A DNA stretch of 64,000 bases from the NCBI GenBank assembly GCA_030765065.1, contig CM060982.1:14877630-14941629 (forward strand), read 5' to 3'. Of the stretch, positions 22,691-33,912 are shown in pieces (the stretch's first letter is position 1; each line of letters opens with the position of its first letter). The notes beneath the pieces were generated by a model. The model saw only the letters and a list, made by a program, of their open reading frames with translations, had not been told where the DNA came from and searched no databases. The position numbers and the translations under genes were made by a program. This DNA is from Deroplatys truncata (Eukaryota; Arthropoda; Insecta; Mantodea; Mantidae).

Positions 22691-25675
22691 GAATGTATAA
22701 TGTATAAAACACATTGATATATACTAAAACGTTCGGCGGTATAAATCGAACATTGTCCGGGTAAACGAAAAGTAAAACTCTGCGCACCAAAAACAAAGGC
22801 ACATCCCACTCCAACATCAGTCTTAGACCCATCGGTATATATAAAATTACAGTCCCCGAACTGCGCCTGTAGTTCTAAAAAAGCGGATCTAAGGACGGAA
22901 CCAGGGGTCTCATTTTTCGGCATCGACGTTAACCCAAGGTGACAGTGGGTCTCAGCGCGCGACCATGGAGGAAAACGCGTTTCCCCCCGTGGAGGGGCCG
23001 GCGCTGGCGTAACGTCCAAATGCCGAAGGAGCAGTCGAAATCGAACACCTGGATGGAGCAATGCAAAGGAGCTAACTAAATATTGTCGATCAAGCGAATC
23101 CTCGTAAAATATCGCGAAGGACGGGTGGTCAGGCAAGCTGGAGAGTCGACAGGCATAGCTGCACAATAGCATCTCGCGCCTGAAGGACAGCGGAGGCTCT
23201 GCAGCTTCAGCATATAGGATAGGTACAGGGCTGGTTGGAAAGGCTCCTGTAGCGACTCTTATGCCACGATGGCGAATGGCACTCAGTCGACGTAATACAG
23301 ATGGACGCGCCGATGAATAGACAATGAACCCGTAATCAAGCTTGGATCAGACCAAAGAGCGATAAAGACGTAGAAGGACGGTCCGATCAGCTCCCCAGGA
23401 TGTGCCACTTAAAACACGTATAAGATTACGAGAACGGTCACACTTTGCTTTTAAAAACGAAATGTGCGAAATCCAGCTCAGTTTCCTTTCAAAGATCAAC
23501 CTTAAAAATTTCGCCTCGTCTGCAAACGGAAGTATCCCTGGCCCTAGATCGAGAGAGGGTAGAGGGAAAGCCTTTCGGCGCCAGAAATTGATACAGACGG
23601 ATTTCTCGGGGGAGAAATTAAAGCCGTTGGCGTTACTGCAGGTGTAGAGACGGTCGATACACCTCTGGAGCCGGCTTCGAGTAGACAGGTCCGCCGTGAA
23701 CTGCAATAAATGGCAAAATCGTCTACAAAAAGGGACGATGAAATGCCAGGTGGAATACACTCAACAATGGGGTTGATAGCAATCGCAAAAAGTGTCCCAC
23801 TGAGTACAGAGCCCTGCGGGAGTCCGTTCTCTTGGATAAAACGACTAGATAAAACCGAGCCCACTCGTACACGAAAGGCGCGGTCCGTCATAAACTCCCG
23901 AAGAAAATTGGGAAGACGACCGCGGAAATTCCATTCTTGGAGCGTACGTAAAATGCCGCCCCTCCAAGAAGTGTCATAAGCTTTCTCCAGGTCAAAAAAT
24001 ACAGCCACCGTTTGACACTTTCTCAGAAATCCGTTCATAATATGCGTCGACAAAGACACCAGATGGTCGACGGTAGAGCGATGGCGACGAAATCCACACT
24101 AAGCGTTCGCCAGAAGTTTCTGAGACTCAAGCCACCATATCAACCGCCCGTTGATCATGCGCTCCATCACCTTGCAAACGCAACTGGGGAGGGAGATAGG
24201 GCGGTAGCTGGAAGGTAGTTGCCGATCCTTACCAGGCTTAAGTATAGGGACAATGGTGGCTTCGCGCCAAACGGAAGGAAAAAGGCCGTCTTGCCAAATA
24301 CGATTATAGACCCATAAGAGAAAGCGCTTACTGTCGGCTGAAAGGTTCATCAACAGCAGAACATGAATGCCATCCGGCGCAGGAGCGGAGTGCCTAGAGC
24401 AATGAAGAGCGTGCTCCAGTTCCCTCATTGTGTAAAGGTCATTATAACATTCCGTATTATCAGACCGAAAATAGTAGGTTGCGGAATCCAGCCGGTCAAA
24501 GGCAGCACCCAGAGTGTTAGCGATGGCAACCGGATCCACTATGGTGGCATTGAAACCTGAAGGCCAGAAACAGTACAATGCGACACTTTACCTGAGAAGC
24601 GACGAAGTTTATCCCAAACAACAGATGAAGGCGTAAAGCGATTAAAAGACTCGACAAAACGATTCCACGACGCCTTCTTGGTATCCTGAATAATGCGACG
24701 AGCCCTGGCGCGCGATTGTTTAAAAGTCACCAAATTATCAAGTGTAGGGTGGCGCCGAAACACACTAAGAGCAGTTCTACGGGCACGAACGGAGTCCCGA
24801 CAATCCTCGTTCCACGACGGAACAGGCAGTCGCCGAGGTTCAGAGGATGAACGGGGAATTGCGCGTTCGGCGGCAGAGAAAATCGTAGACGTAAGGTGCT
24901 GCACTAGTTGGTTAATGTCGGTGAAGGGCTGGTCGTCAAAATGCACTAGGCTGGAATACAAGCTCCAGTCGGCTTTTGTGAATATCCAGGTAGGTACTCT
25001 CGAATGCTGTACGTGGTGTGACATAAGAGAAACGCTGCAGGGGTAAAGGTCGCTGGTGTAGGTGTCAGCGACGACGTTCCACTGAAGACGACTAGCAGGC
25101 TGGAGTGAGCAAACGGCAAGGTCCAAGTGAGAAAATGTACCGGAAGAATCAGAAAGAAACGTAGGCTCACCTGTATTGAGTATAGAGAGATTGAACTGAT
25201 CATAAACGTCGGAAAGAAGAGTTCCCCTCGCACAAGCCCTTCGCGAACCCCACAGGGGGTGATGGGCATTAAAATCTCCCAACAGGACAAATGGTGTTGG
25301 GAGAGCGGACAAGAGATCTTGAAGGTCCGCGTTAGCGAGGGGAGACGATGTAGATGAATATACCGAGCAAACAGAAAAGAAAAAACCGGGTAACTGCAGT
25401 CTAATGGCAACAGCTTGCAAGTCGGACGTAAGAGTGAGACGTTGAAAATGAACGCAGTTACGCACTAACATCATGACACCTCCGTGAGCAGGAGTACCCT
25501 CCTCCGGTTCAAGGTCGTAGCGAACCGCAGTATATCCTTGGAGATCAAAAGGATCATGAGGGCGAAGCTTAGTCTCCTGCAAACACACGACCATAGGCGA
25601 ATGGGAACGCAATAAAAGTTGCAGTTCCGCCCTATGCGATCGTACACCACGTACATTCCAGGTCAGGATAGCCAT
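22690..25675 (-). pseudogene. ORF2: endonuclease, reverse transcriptase, RNase H (broken)
   Basis: From the ATG at 25,675, the endonuclease shows TWNVRG, CLQETKL, LGDFNAHHPLWGS and SHLDLAV, the usual metal- and phosphate-binding motifs. The reverse transcriptase follows in shifted frames, with PGKD, SYRPISLPS, FFDLEKAYDT, LPQGSVLSGTLF and the catalytic FVDD (about 23,720). A stop interrupts it near 24,099 and frames shift near 24,560 and 23,550. The RNase H part retains YTDGSKT and TAER, covering roughly the first third of the domain before sequence similarity ends. Not functional as it stands. Confidence 0.85.
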
Positions 25676-25696
25676 GAAGAAAAAGGGATAAACTGT

Positions 25697-26983
25697 CTAC
25701 TTAGAAGAGCGGCTTATAATTACCTTTTGTTTAACCTTTGGGCTCGGGCTTTTGGTATGGAGTTGGTCAGACTCCATAGCCTCCTCGAAGGGAGGGCCCA
25801 CGCGCTCAGAGCCAGAAACCGATTCAAGCGCCGTGAATCGGTTCTGGGTGGCGATGGGTGAGGGGTGCCGCTGAGCGCGGCTTGTCCCAGGAGCTTCCTG
25901 GGACTGCGACCTCCGAGGAGGAGAAGGTGAACGTTTCTTACCGCGCGCACGCCGAGGGTCCTTCAGAAAATCTTCCCTACTAAGTTTCTGCTTTGGTTTC
26001 TTTTCAGCGGCTTGCGACTTCATTGACTTGGGACCAGGTTTATAGGGCTTGGCAACTGTAGCTTTAATGGACGGCCGGATGGTAGTGGCGGTTAATGCAG
26101 TCATGGTCCAGGTCAGAGTTTCAGCATCTACTCGTGGTACTGGCGAAGCAACAACAGAACTGAATGTTCCCGATCGCAGGAGCGAAGGTTGCCGCGCATG
26201 GTAACGCCTCCGGGCTTCGGCGAAGGAGAGTTTCTCCTTTACCCGGATCTCCTGGATCGCCTTCTTGTCCAAATACCGCGGACAGTCGCCAAATGAAGCA
26301 GAATGTGACCCGTTGCAATTGACGCAGACGGGGGCTGTTAAACAGGCACCTTCGTGTGAGGGCAGGCTACATGCTGCACAGGTGTTAACGGCACTCTTGC
26401 ATGAGACCTGCGTATGCCCAAAACGTTGGCATTTAAAACAACACAGAGGTCTAGGAATATAAGGCCTCACAGAAATCTGTTCGTACCCTGCGGAAATGCT
26501 CGTGGGCAGATCGACGCCATCAAATGTTCAAACAGGGTACGAATGGGCAACAATACGCCGTCACGTTTGGCCAGCACTCGATGCACTGCTGTCACCTTTT
26601 GATCGGGGAGATATTCGACGAGGTCCTCCTCCGATATACCATCAAGGCTATGCGTGGTAACGACCCCCCGACAGGAATTCAATATGCGGTGCTTCTTGAC
26701 ACGGATGGGATAACCGTGGAGAAGCGTAGCGCGCAACAAGGTCTTACTTGGCTGATCGGACGTAGTTTGTACCAATAAGGAACCATTCCGTAGACGAGTG
26801 CAGGACTGAACCGCACTAGCAATTGCATCAATGCCCTTCTGAATTATAAAAGGGTTCACCTTCTCAAAACTTTATCCTTCTTCCGTTCTTGAAATTACCA
26901 AGTAACAACCAGATGTCGGCGGTGTTACTTCCGTTACAATAACTTTACGGCGCTTGTTAGAAATATTGGAGAAAGGGTGCTCC
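25697..26983 (-). pseudogene. ORF1: gag-like nucleic-acid-binding protein (broken)
   Basis: The candidate start is ATG at 26,983. An early stop or shift lies near 26,870 and another frameshift near 26,470-26,500. The N-terminal half has the FIIQKGIDAIA and LRNGSLLV features of Jockey/X-type gag proteins. The C-terminal half has CFKCQRFGHTQVSCK, a CxxC-x4-H-x4-C knuckle, two further Cys-rich fingers, and a Lys/Ser/Pro-rich tail. It would bind element RNA. It precedes ORF2 closely, as in Jockey-type elements. Confidence 0.8.
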
Positions 26984-27767
26984 ATAGCGAAATAAATCCT
27001 CCACCACTGCAACCGTCTCCGACCTCGGGCTCTGACTTCCCGGGCGTTACTCCGGCTTGGGTGAGTGACCTATCTATACCAGACTCACCCCAGGGTCACA
27101 CCTCCCAGAACATACACGGAGGGACCCAATCGCCGTCAGAAGTCAGCAACTCATGCAATGGTCCCCCGCGGGACTGCAGTTGAACAGCGGATACGAACAC
27201 AAACCCTACATGACGACCCCGGATGGTGGGGATGACGCCATTACCCACTCACCCAGCTGCGCACCCAGTGCGCGGGTATCTGTCAGGCTGTGTCCACGGA
27301 GGATTAAAATAAAATGTAAAAGAAATAAAACTGTGTGGGCGTTTCACACCCAAGGTAGGCCGGCGAGGAAGAAAAAGAGAGGCGTAAATGAATGGACGTG
27401 GTGCGAAATGTGCAGAAGTAAAAGAGAAGAAAGAAACGATGGCGAGGGGCGACATGGAATGAAATGCACAGAACGCACGAGAGCCTACCTTGAGTCTTCC
27501 GGTCACGAGAACGAACCCACCTCGACCGGATGAGGGTGGAAGGATGATGATGGCGATGATTGGCTCGGGAACCCCCGGTTACGCCAAACCCGTACTCACA
27601 TAAGGTGAGCCCTTGGGGCGGGGAAGCGTTTATAGATTACCATTTAGGTAACCTAACCTTTGCAAGTGTAATGCCATATGCCGGAACGAGGTATTGGAGG
27701 CGAAAACTGATGGAAATGCACGATAAATAACAATAAAAAGAATGAAGGTATGCTTTTAAATCATGCT

Positions 27768-27773
27768 TTTATT
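27768..27773 (-). terminator. AATAAA after the capsid gene
   Basis: On the minus strand the hexamer lies about 55 bp beyond the capsid stop codon at 27,827, a suitable position for its 3' end. The sequence 27,641-27,826 has no other recognisable feature. Confidence 0.55.
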
Positions 27774-27826
27774 CATTAAAAATCCTTACATTCCAAATGA
27801 AAAAATAAATCCTTACAATGATTATT

Positions 27827-29041
27827 TTAAAATATAAGCTGCATCACATGGCTCAGAGGCTTGTATGTAAATACTTTATCATGAATTATTAAACAATACA
27901 ATGAGGTCTGTGAAGGGATATTTGCACTAGCTTGAATTTCTATTCTGATGTTGACAGCACCATTTATAACTTCCTCTGGTTGATGCGAGCAATCTATAAC
28001 AAATATAGGAGCCAATTTAAGAAAGACTTTTCTCTTCAATAAAGGATAATTCTCTTTTTCATAATAATAGTTTGGAAACTTTAAGTACATTGCATACAAT
28101 GATGCAAATCCCGAGTTTCCAAAGTCCAAATTCATGTCATGATCGGGATAACATTCACTATTAAGATAAAGTCTCAAATTAGTTATGTTGCAATGATCAA
28201 AAAGGGAACAGTCTTTAGATGCATTACTTGATCTTAAAGTCTAATCACCCAAAATGACAAATCTCGGCTTCTCCATTTTTGATGTGGTTGCGACATTCCT
28301 AGTGAATGATTTAGTTTGCGGCATAGCGGGCTGAGTATGCAGATCCATGGTCCTAATTGGCAGATACATGGCCTTGTCCGACTTGACAATCTTGAGAGTT
28401 TCAACCGTTTCAGCATCAGAAAGTCGAATCACAGGCATTCTCCACTCGATTCGTGCAAGTTTAACGCTTGCATTCTCTTCACCCTGAGGTGCTATAATAC
28501 AGTTTTTAGAGTCCTTGGATCGGATCAGCACTAACTCAAACTTGCTATTGAGCATGACTTCCTTGTGATCGTCAGCAAGTTCCAGAAGCATCGAAAGCGG
28601 TACTATAGCGTTGAAGGCTCCCTTTACTGCATTCACAACGTCCATGTCTTTTCCAGGATAGCACCATCCAGCATTCAGCAGACGATCAGATTCCAGGGGG
28701 TTGAGAGCATCATAGTTTCGTAACGTTTATGCGATCCCGGGGTTTCTGGTTCAATCAATAGTTAAGCCGTTCATATCCAGTCGAATCTCCTCAAACATGA
28801 ATGCAATAGTCTTATTTGTAAGCTTTGTAGTAGCAGCTACTCCATTAGGTTTAGGAATACTCCCCTCGATGTATAGATAACCTCGGTTAGGCAATGTATA
28901 TAAATCCTCAGCTTGACAAGGGATTCTAATCTCGTCATTAGCGTCCAGAGCTTATGTATTATACGGTAAAAACACATGTTCCTCTTCTTTAGTGATCTTG
29001 TCGTCGAATGTCGGTATCTCGGTAACATTGAGGATGTCCAT
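27827..29041 (-). pseudogene. Putative major capsid protein of the Maverick-like element (broken)
   Basis: From ATG at 29,041 (Met-Asp-Ile-Leu-Asn-Val) to 27,827. Recognisable family motifs in order: DEIRIP, LYIEG, EWRMPVIRLSD, EKPRFVILG, LYLNSE, DFGN, YCLIIHDK. This is the protein widely found as an uncharacterised sequence in arthropod genomes and, in my judgement, the double jelly-roll capsid of a Maverick-like lineage. Damage: an in-frame stop after about 30 codons (near 28,953), frame disruption near 28,640-28,740, and a stop or shift near 28,205-28,241. The C-terminal 116 codons are open. It would have formed the virion shell. Confidence 0.75.
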
Positions 29042-29176
29042 GATTATAGGATTCTGAAACCCAATACCTGGAGGAACTGCCGATTGCGTGATGTTAACCC
29101 GCTGGGTGTCAAGGGCAGAGTATGACGCGTGCGTCGAATCACTCCATTATTATATCCTAGACGTCGCTGACTTCTT

Positions 29177-29850
29177 CTAAAATCTATTGCCATTGCAACG
29201 GATGTGAAGCCTGATACTTACATCTTCGTTTCTAAAGTCAATGATATTACCGTTCTGGTCCACTACACGAAGACTAATTTTCTCTCTGACATTGGTGTTT
29301 ATGATTGGAAGGTAAATTGGATTTGACGGCTCTTGAGAAATATGATATCCAGGCGGAACAGCCGGGAAAAGCTCATAGATCGTAGATGAAAAAGCCTGTT
29401 GCAATACTGCTTTCGATCCATATGATGCTCAGCTTAAATATATTCACCAGGAAATCAGATGCAGACAGATGATCAGCTGGAATGGTTTTGCCGCTGAAGC
29501 CCAAGAGCGATCCTATAGAACAGTCATTGGAAAAATCAACAGTGAAAGGACATTTAATTTCAGTCTTCATTGCGTTATTATTAGGTTCAATAAAGAAGAC
29601 ATCCACCTCAGGCTTCTCTCTGATGTATTCATTAATATCAGCAATACCACAAGCTCCATCAGGTATATCATTGATCTTAATTTCATCATTGTGTATGTAA
29701 TGAAATTGATTATTACTCCGATCAACGTTAGGAATGTAATAGAAGGTATCAAAACTCAATAGAGCAATTTCATAATGACCCTCTGGATCTATCTGAAGGG
29801 AAGGATTCAGGTATGTAGTAAGAACAGACTCGTTGCCCTGACAGCATTAG
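29177..29850 (-). pseudogene. Second conserved capsid-type protein (penton/minor capsid candidate), broken
   Basis: Two overlapping minus-strand frames (29,373-29,759 and 29,177-29,404) together cover one conserved protein. Motifs include TFYYIPN, KTEIKCPFTVDF, IGSLLGFSG, VPPGY and VVDQNGNIIDFRNE. These are typical of the gene that accompanies the capsid gene in arthropod Maverick-like elements. An N-terminal stretch containing TTYLNPSL and YEIALLS precedes in frame. A frameshift lies near 29,390-29,404. The role as penton or minor capsid component is inferred from gene order. Confidence 0.7.
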
Positions 29851-29854
29851 TGTA

Positions 29855-30175
29855 ACTCATTGCTATAGAAATTGCAAGCACAAGTGCCCGCAGATGACTG
29901 AGCTGAAACTCTGAAACCTCTTAGTGTTATACAGACCCTTAACGCCTCTGAGGTACCTTTCTATCTCTTTTGGAGTCTTCAAGTTTTCAAAGTTATCGAA
30001 ATAAAATGAGACGTTGCCATCCTTCTTAATAGCAACCCAATGATTGCCTTCATTCTCTGAAGTATCGCGACTGACAATAATTCTCTCTCTGAGGGTAGCT
30101 GATCGATAATGTATACACCTCTAAAATGAGCATCTTTAAACGCTGGGCATATAAGTTGAGATCTATGCTACTCAA
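29855..30175 (-). pseudogene. Adenain-type cysteine protease (broken)
   Basis: Read across shifted minus-strand frames, this stretch shows GVYIIDQLP, GNHWVAI with the catalytic His-Trp, YFDNFENL, PKEIERYL, and ICGHLCLQFL with the catalytic Cys. These occur in the order and spacing of adenovirus-type maturation proteases of Maverick/Polinton elements. Frame changes occur near 30,060 and 29,910, and no good ATG is seen. It is too fragmented to appear as one open frame, but motif content makes the call firm. It would have processed capsid precursors. Confidence 0.75.
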
Positions 30176-30798
30176 TGCTTTTTCCGGGACAAGCCCTCTG
30201 CCGGAGTTTTTTTAATTCCCTTTCTTGCTCTGCCTCCTCTTCCTTTCGGTGTTCTTCGCCTTATTATTCTCCTTCACTCGTAGGCCTTTCCCTCTTGCTT
30301 CAATTTCTTTGGTATGTCTCATCATTTCGGCAAGTTGTTTATCTGTAGTCTTTTTCTTATTTACTGCGGAGGTAATTTGTGCGGTGGCTCCTAGGGTTGC
30401 AATAATTGGAATGAGCTGTAGAAATCCTCATCGTTTCTTCTTCTTGGATCCAACACCAACAGCTACCTTTCCCTTCACAATTGTTGTTACTAGTCGCGCT
30501 GCCAACTTTCACCCAATGTAGCATCAGATGATTGCACTCTTTTCCACGCCTTTTCAGCCATCTTGTCTGCAATGTTTCTCGAAGCAGAGTCCTTATGCCG
30601 AGCGTAGGCCATGTCGTGAAATTTGCACGCTTCGTCTAACGGATTGATTCCAGGGTCCCCTCTCTTTAATCTTTTTTCTAGCTTTGTTCCAGTTTCGCAG
30701 TATCTGTAACCAGGCAAATGTGCTTCAAATGGTAGCAGTTTAGTGAGAGAGCTAATTAAACCGGAACCTCTTGCAACCTTAATCCCCTTAGCTCTCAT
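30172..30798 (-). pseudogene. Phospholipase A2-like protein of the Maverick-like element (frameshifted)
   Basis: From ATG at 30,798 the first 102 codons are open: GYRYCETGTKLEKRL, GINPLDEACKFHDMAYARH with the His-Asp catalytic pair and conserved Cys, then AEKAWKRV. This is the parvovirus-VP1-like PLA2 domain found in arthropod Maverick-like elements. A frameshift near 30,495 and a stop near 30,430 separate it from the rest: a small hydrophobic segment, a basic coiled stretch and the end near 30,172. The role in crossing membranes during entry is known for parvovirus VP1 and is only an analogy here. It is divergent with the ATPase gene, 109 bp apart. Confidence 0.75.
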
Positions 30799-30906
30799 GT
30801 TATACTAATTGATTTTATTGCTGCATAGTTATTTTATACTCTGTCATTGCTTCCATTCATTAACATATATACATTAGTGGTGATTTATATTATTTTAGTT
30901 GCTACG

Positions 30907-31619
30907 ATGAAGCTGGTGAAGCAAGACTGCTCGCTGCCTATTCAGGTATTAGACTTAGAAAGCGAGTTTAGACGCGATCGTCACGGGAAGCTGTTTCCTG
31001 GCAATGTTAGAGCGTTAACTCTAGGCAGCTCCATTGCTGGAAAAAGAAATGTATTGCTCAATATGATACTTCACGAGAATGGACTACGCTTTGAAAACGT
31101 GAACATTTATTCAAAGTCGTTATACCAAAGTATCAATATCTCGTTAAAATGCTTGAAAACATTGAGGGTACAGGTGTGTATACTCATACAGACGGTGAAA
31201 GCGTCTTGCACCCATCAGAAATTAAAGCAAATTCAATCTTTATATTTGATGATGTCATCACTGAAAAGCAAGACAGGATTGCCTCCTTTTACAGCATGAG
31301 CAGACATCGAAATGTGGATTCTATATATCTAGCACAATCCCATGCCAAAGTACCGAAACATTTAATTCCAGATAATGCGAACATGATCATAATCTTCAGA
31401 CAAGATAATTTAAACTTGAAGCATATATATGAAGATTACGTAAACACTGATATGTCGAATACGGAATTAAAAGGTTTGTGCAAAGGTGGTTGGGAGAGCT
31501 CTTCAGAAGAAAGACCCTTTATGGTAATAGTTCCCGTATTTCCGATGAATGACGGTGGATATAGTTGCGGATTCGATGTATATATTAAATTTGATAATAA
31601 AGAAATTGCTCATTCATAG
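30907..31619 (+). pseudogene. A32/FtsK-type DNA packaging ATPase (frameshifted)
   Basis: The likely start is ATG at 30,907; an upstream in-frame ATG at 30,847 would add a hydrophobic stretch absent from the family. Motifs: GSSIAGKRN at the Walker A position, SIFIFDDV (Walker B), SMSRHRNVDSIYLAQS, IPDNANMIIIFRQD and YVNTDMS. A one-base frameshift near 31,130 splits it into two overlapping frames. The Walker A has Arg where Ser/Thr follows the Lys, which should impair nucleotide binding. It would have pumped genome DNA into the capsid. Confidence 0.8.
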
Positions 31620-31625
31620 TTCATC

Positions 31626-32225
31626 ATGAGTATTGACGGGTTTGGATCACAGAGGACTGCACCAGTGAAAAGATCGCTACATCAGTTCATCATAAACAGA
31701 GATGGAAAAGGAAATTATCAATTCAGGAACAAGAACATGCGCATTATTCAGGATCCTGAAGAGGACGACGACACAAGCACTAAACGCTACGTGGATACGC
31801 TTACGTTTACTACTGAAAATCGAATGCAGGAGTTCACAGAAAAAACAACATATCAGCGCATGGGCGAACTTCAAACTACGCTTAAGGATCATATCCAGAA
31901 GTCGCTAGACGTGCAATATGATGCTCTAATGGAATGCCCGAATAAAAATACCCTTAAACGCGACGATAGAAACAACAACATCGTGGGCCCTATAAGATTC
32001 AAAATAATGCTGCCACCTCAAGAGGATCATGATGTGCCGAATAAGAAGCCTGCATTAGAACATATAAGTGCAAGAACACAGCCACTCGATTCACATGGTA
32101 ACGTTTCATTTAAAAAAAGAAGCCTAATAGAAGCGTCAGATCCTGTCATGACAGTGATGGAGCAACAAAAACGTTTGTTAAAGTTTTCTTGGGAAGGAAA
32201 TAAAATGAAATACAATAAGATTTAA
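31626..32225 (+). CDS. Conserved 199-aa Maverick-like protein, fibre-like N-terminus, open
   Basis: It starts four bases after the ATPase frame ends (Met-Ser-Ile-Asp-Gly-Phe-Gly). Residues 30-55 read YQFRNKNMRI, then QDPEEDDDTSTKRYVD, a pattern like the short repeats of phage and viral tail-fibre proteins (N-x-I, DP, A-T-K-x-Y-V-D). The rest is charged and probably helical, with a Lys-rich end. I know it as a hypothetical protein that follows the ATPase in arthropod Maverick-like elements. It is the only viral frame here without a stop or shift, which may be chance. Structural or attachment role is inferred. Confidence 0.6.
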   Translation: MSIDGFGSQRTAPVKRSLHQFIINRDGKGNYQFRNKNMRIIQDPEEDDDTSTKRYVDTLTFTTENRMQEFTEKTTYQRMGELQTTLKDHIQKSLDVQYDALMECPNKNTLKRDDRNNNIVGPIRFKIMLPPQEDHDVPNKKPALEHISARTQPLDSHGNVSFKKRSLIEASDPVMTVMEQQKRLLKFSWEGNKMKYNKI

Positions 32226-32227
32226 AC

Positions 32228-32700
32228 AGCAGACTTGGTGCAATAAGTACCGCTGTTACAAAAACAGTGGAAAAACACATGGAAACTATGGCGAACCGCC
32301 AGAAATCAATGAATAAGCATCTGACAACTACAATGGATAATGGCAATACCCTTAAACACAAATGAGAGTCATAAATGCATTAGTAGAGCAAATGTAAGGG
32401 AAACACGTAATTACACTGCAGTCGTTGCCTTTCAGAGGGAATTCGCAGAGGTATATGTTAACAGGCCTAAAATACTACAAATCAAGTGTAAACGGAGAGA
32501 TAGTTTCTTGCTATATGACGTCACCAAAATCTCCTACTGTAAGACCTGATACATTATTTGAAATAAATGACAAGCCGGTTAGAGCTCTGCCTACACCAAT
32601 TGCAAATGGTGATAGGCTAAGCTGCACTGCTCCTGCAAATCGTGTAAGGGACGGTCATTTTCTAAATATTGAGCTGAAAATCTCTTATAAACTGAATTGA
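32228..32700 (+). pseudogene. Unassigned viral gene remnants
   Basis: A helical stretch rich in Met, Lys and Thr (32,228-32,367) precedes a frame from ATG 32,362 to 32,700 with one in-frame stop at about codon 12. The second part reads like a compact beta-rich domain (RYMLTGLKYYKSS, then TPIANGDRLSC, then FLNIELKISY). I do not recognise it. Position after the fibre-like gene suggests a virion protein. Confidence 0.4.
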
Positions 32701-32756
32701 GCTAAATAAATAGGATATATATTAATGCGAATGTCTAATTTCAGTGTCATTTCAAG

Positions 32757-33526
32757 ATGGACAGCGAGTGCATACGAATTAAAGAATCTGTAGCTATGCA
32801 CACGAAGGCTATAAGAAAAAAGTTACGTTCTCTTAAAGGACAGCAGGTTGAAGCCCAGAGAGTGACGAGCGAAGCTCTTTAACCATTGACAGATCCGCTT
32901 CAAAATATACCTGAAATACAGAAAAAGAATACTACAAGCAAGGAGGAATCACCGAAAGACGTGAAAGACGAGGAGCTCTACAATTACTTTAATCAAGTTC
33001 AAACGAAGGACAGAAATGAAATAGATTCATCATATGGAGTACGATATGAGGATGGCGACTACATGATCGGGAACAAGATCATTGATTTCATCAATAATAA
33101 AGTTCGAATAGGCGACGAAACGTATGAAACCACGCGTGGATTGAAGGAGCTCATCTTCAAGAGAATATCTGAAATGTATGCATACAATGTAGATGACCTT
33201 GAAACATACAGTAAAACACTTAAAGCAACGCATGTTCATCGAAGAAACTTGAGTAAGCATGGGCACCTGAAATGAGGTAATTCCTACAGGTATAAAAACG
33301 TTATATGTCCTCTAGTAACGAAACACAAGGGATTAGGACGACAGAGGAAAGAATATTGCCCTAATGCGAGGCAAGACTACATCTTCTGGACTGACCCTAA
33401 TGATCTGGTGGTTTGCCTTAGGCTACTTGTGGCATCCAGAGACGCCGGCAATAACAATCATACTCAAGAAATTGAAGAGATTATACATGAAATAAAAGAG
33501 GCAAAGATTATAGCATGGCATCAGTG
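32757..33526 (+). pseudogene. Conserved Maverick-like hypothetical protein (DUF8207-type), broken
   Basis: ATG at 32,757. A Lys-rich helical N-terminus ends at an in-frame TAA near 32,880, and the frame then continues open to 33,275 with SSYGVRYEDGDYMIGN, NNKVRIGDETYETTRGLKELIF, YNVDDLETY and KATHVHRRN. After a frameshift near 33,276, the final part shows DYIFWTDPNDLV and ASRDAGNNNHTQEIEEII. This is a recurring arthropod Maverick-associated protein whose function I do not know. Its last 36 residues match the C-terminus of the zinc-finger protein at 10,381-10,848, a direct link between the two elements. The DUF name is from memory. Confidence 0.65.
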
Positions 33527-33912
33527 AAGCAAAATATAGCAAGCGAGCTCAATGCTCCAGCCCGGAGAAACTTCATGCATCGAAAGATTATCAGCAAGGG
33601 ACTCCATGACTTGGTGCAGATGATACAGCATGCAAAAATCAATAGGAATTTCAAGTACATCATCATTGCAATCAACTTCTACTCTTTTAATGTCATATGC
33701 GAGACCACTAAAGGACAAGACAGGACTTCAAGTGGCAAAGGCTAAGGAAGATATACTGCAAGAAATGGTAACCCAGTCCAAGAACATACAGAGTGATAAT
33801 GGGAAAGAGTTTTATAATAAGCATTTTAAACATTTAATGACAAAATATAACATCAGTCACTACAGTACCCATACCCATGTGAAGGCAGCGGCTGTTGAAC
33901 GGTTAATAACAA
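33515..33912 (+). pseudogene. Integrase, 5' part (broken, truncated by insertion)
   Basis: ATG at 33,515 overlaps the end of the previous gene. ELNAPARRNF and a GLHDLVQM segment open the protein; the region where the first catalytic Asp normally lies looks shortened, and the later Asp-x2-Ser position reads Asn. A frameshift lies near 33,690-33,720. The second frame has SDNGKEFYN with the catalytic Asp and AAAVERL with the catalytic Glu. The reading frame then runs into the Penelope-like element at 33,913. It is the retroviral-type integrase of Maverick elements, which joins element ends to the host genome. Confidence 0.8.
33903..33912 (+). repeat. Target site duplication, left copy
   Basis: TTAATAACAA here is repeated at 36,229-36,238, flanking the Penelope-like element in the integrase. 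The bases lie just after the codons for the catalytic Glu. Confidence 0.75.

Larger units (their letters stand above)
22690..27640 (-). mobile_element. Non-LTR retrotransposon (I/Jockey-like) with RNase H
   Basis: On the minus strand, a 5' untranslated region (about 26,984-27,640) is followed by a gag-like ORF1 with zinc knuckles, then ORF2 with apurinic-type endonuclease, reverse transcriptase and part of an RNase H domain. The RNase H breaks off near 22,690, so the 3' end is missing; no poly(A) or simple tail was seen. It separates the inferred left terminus of the Maverick-like element from its capsid gene, so it probably inserted into that element. Endonuclease plus zinc knuckles plus RNase H points to the I/R1/Loa group rather than CR1. 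Confidence 0.85.

Noticed and set aside
22094-23979. Plus-strand frames over the retrotransposon
   Set aside because: They are antisense shadows of the reverse transcriptase and RNase H frames.
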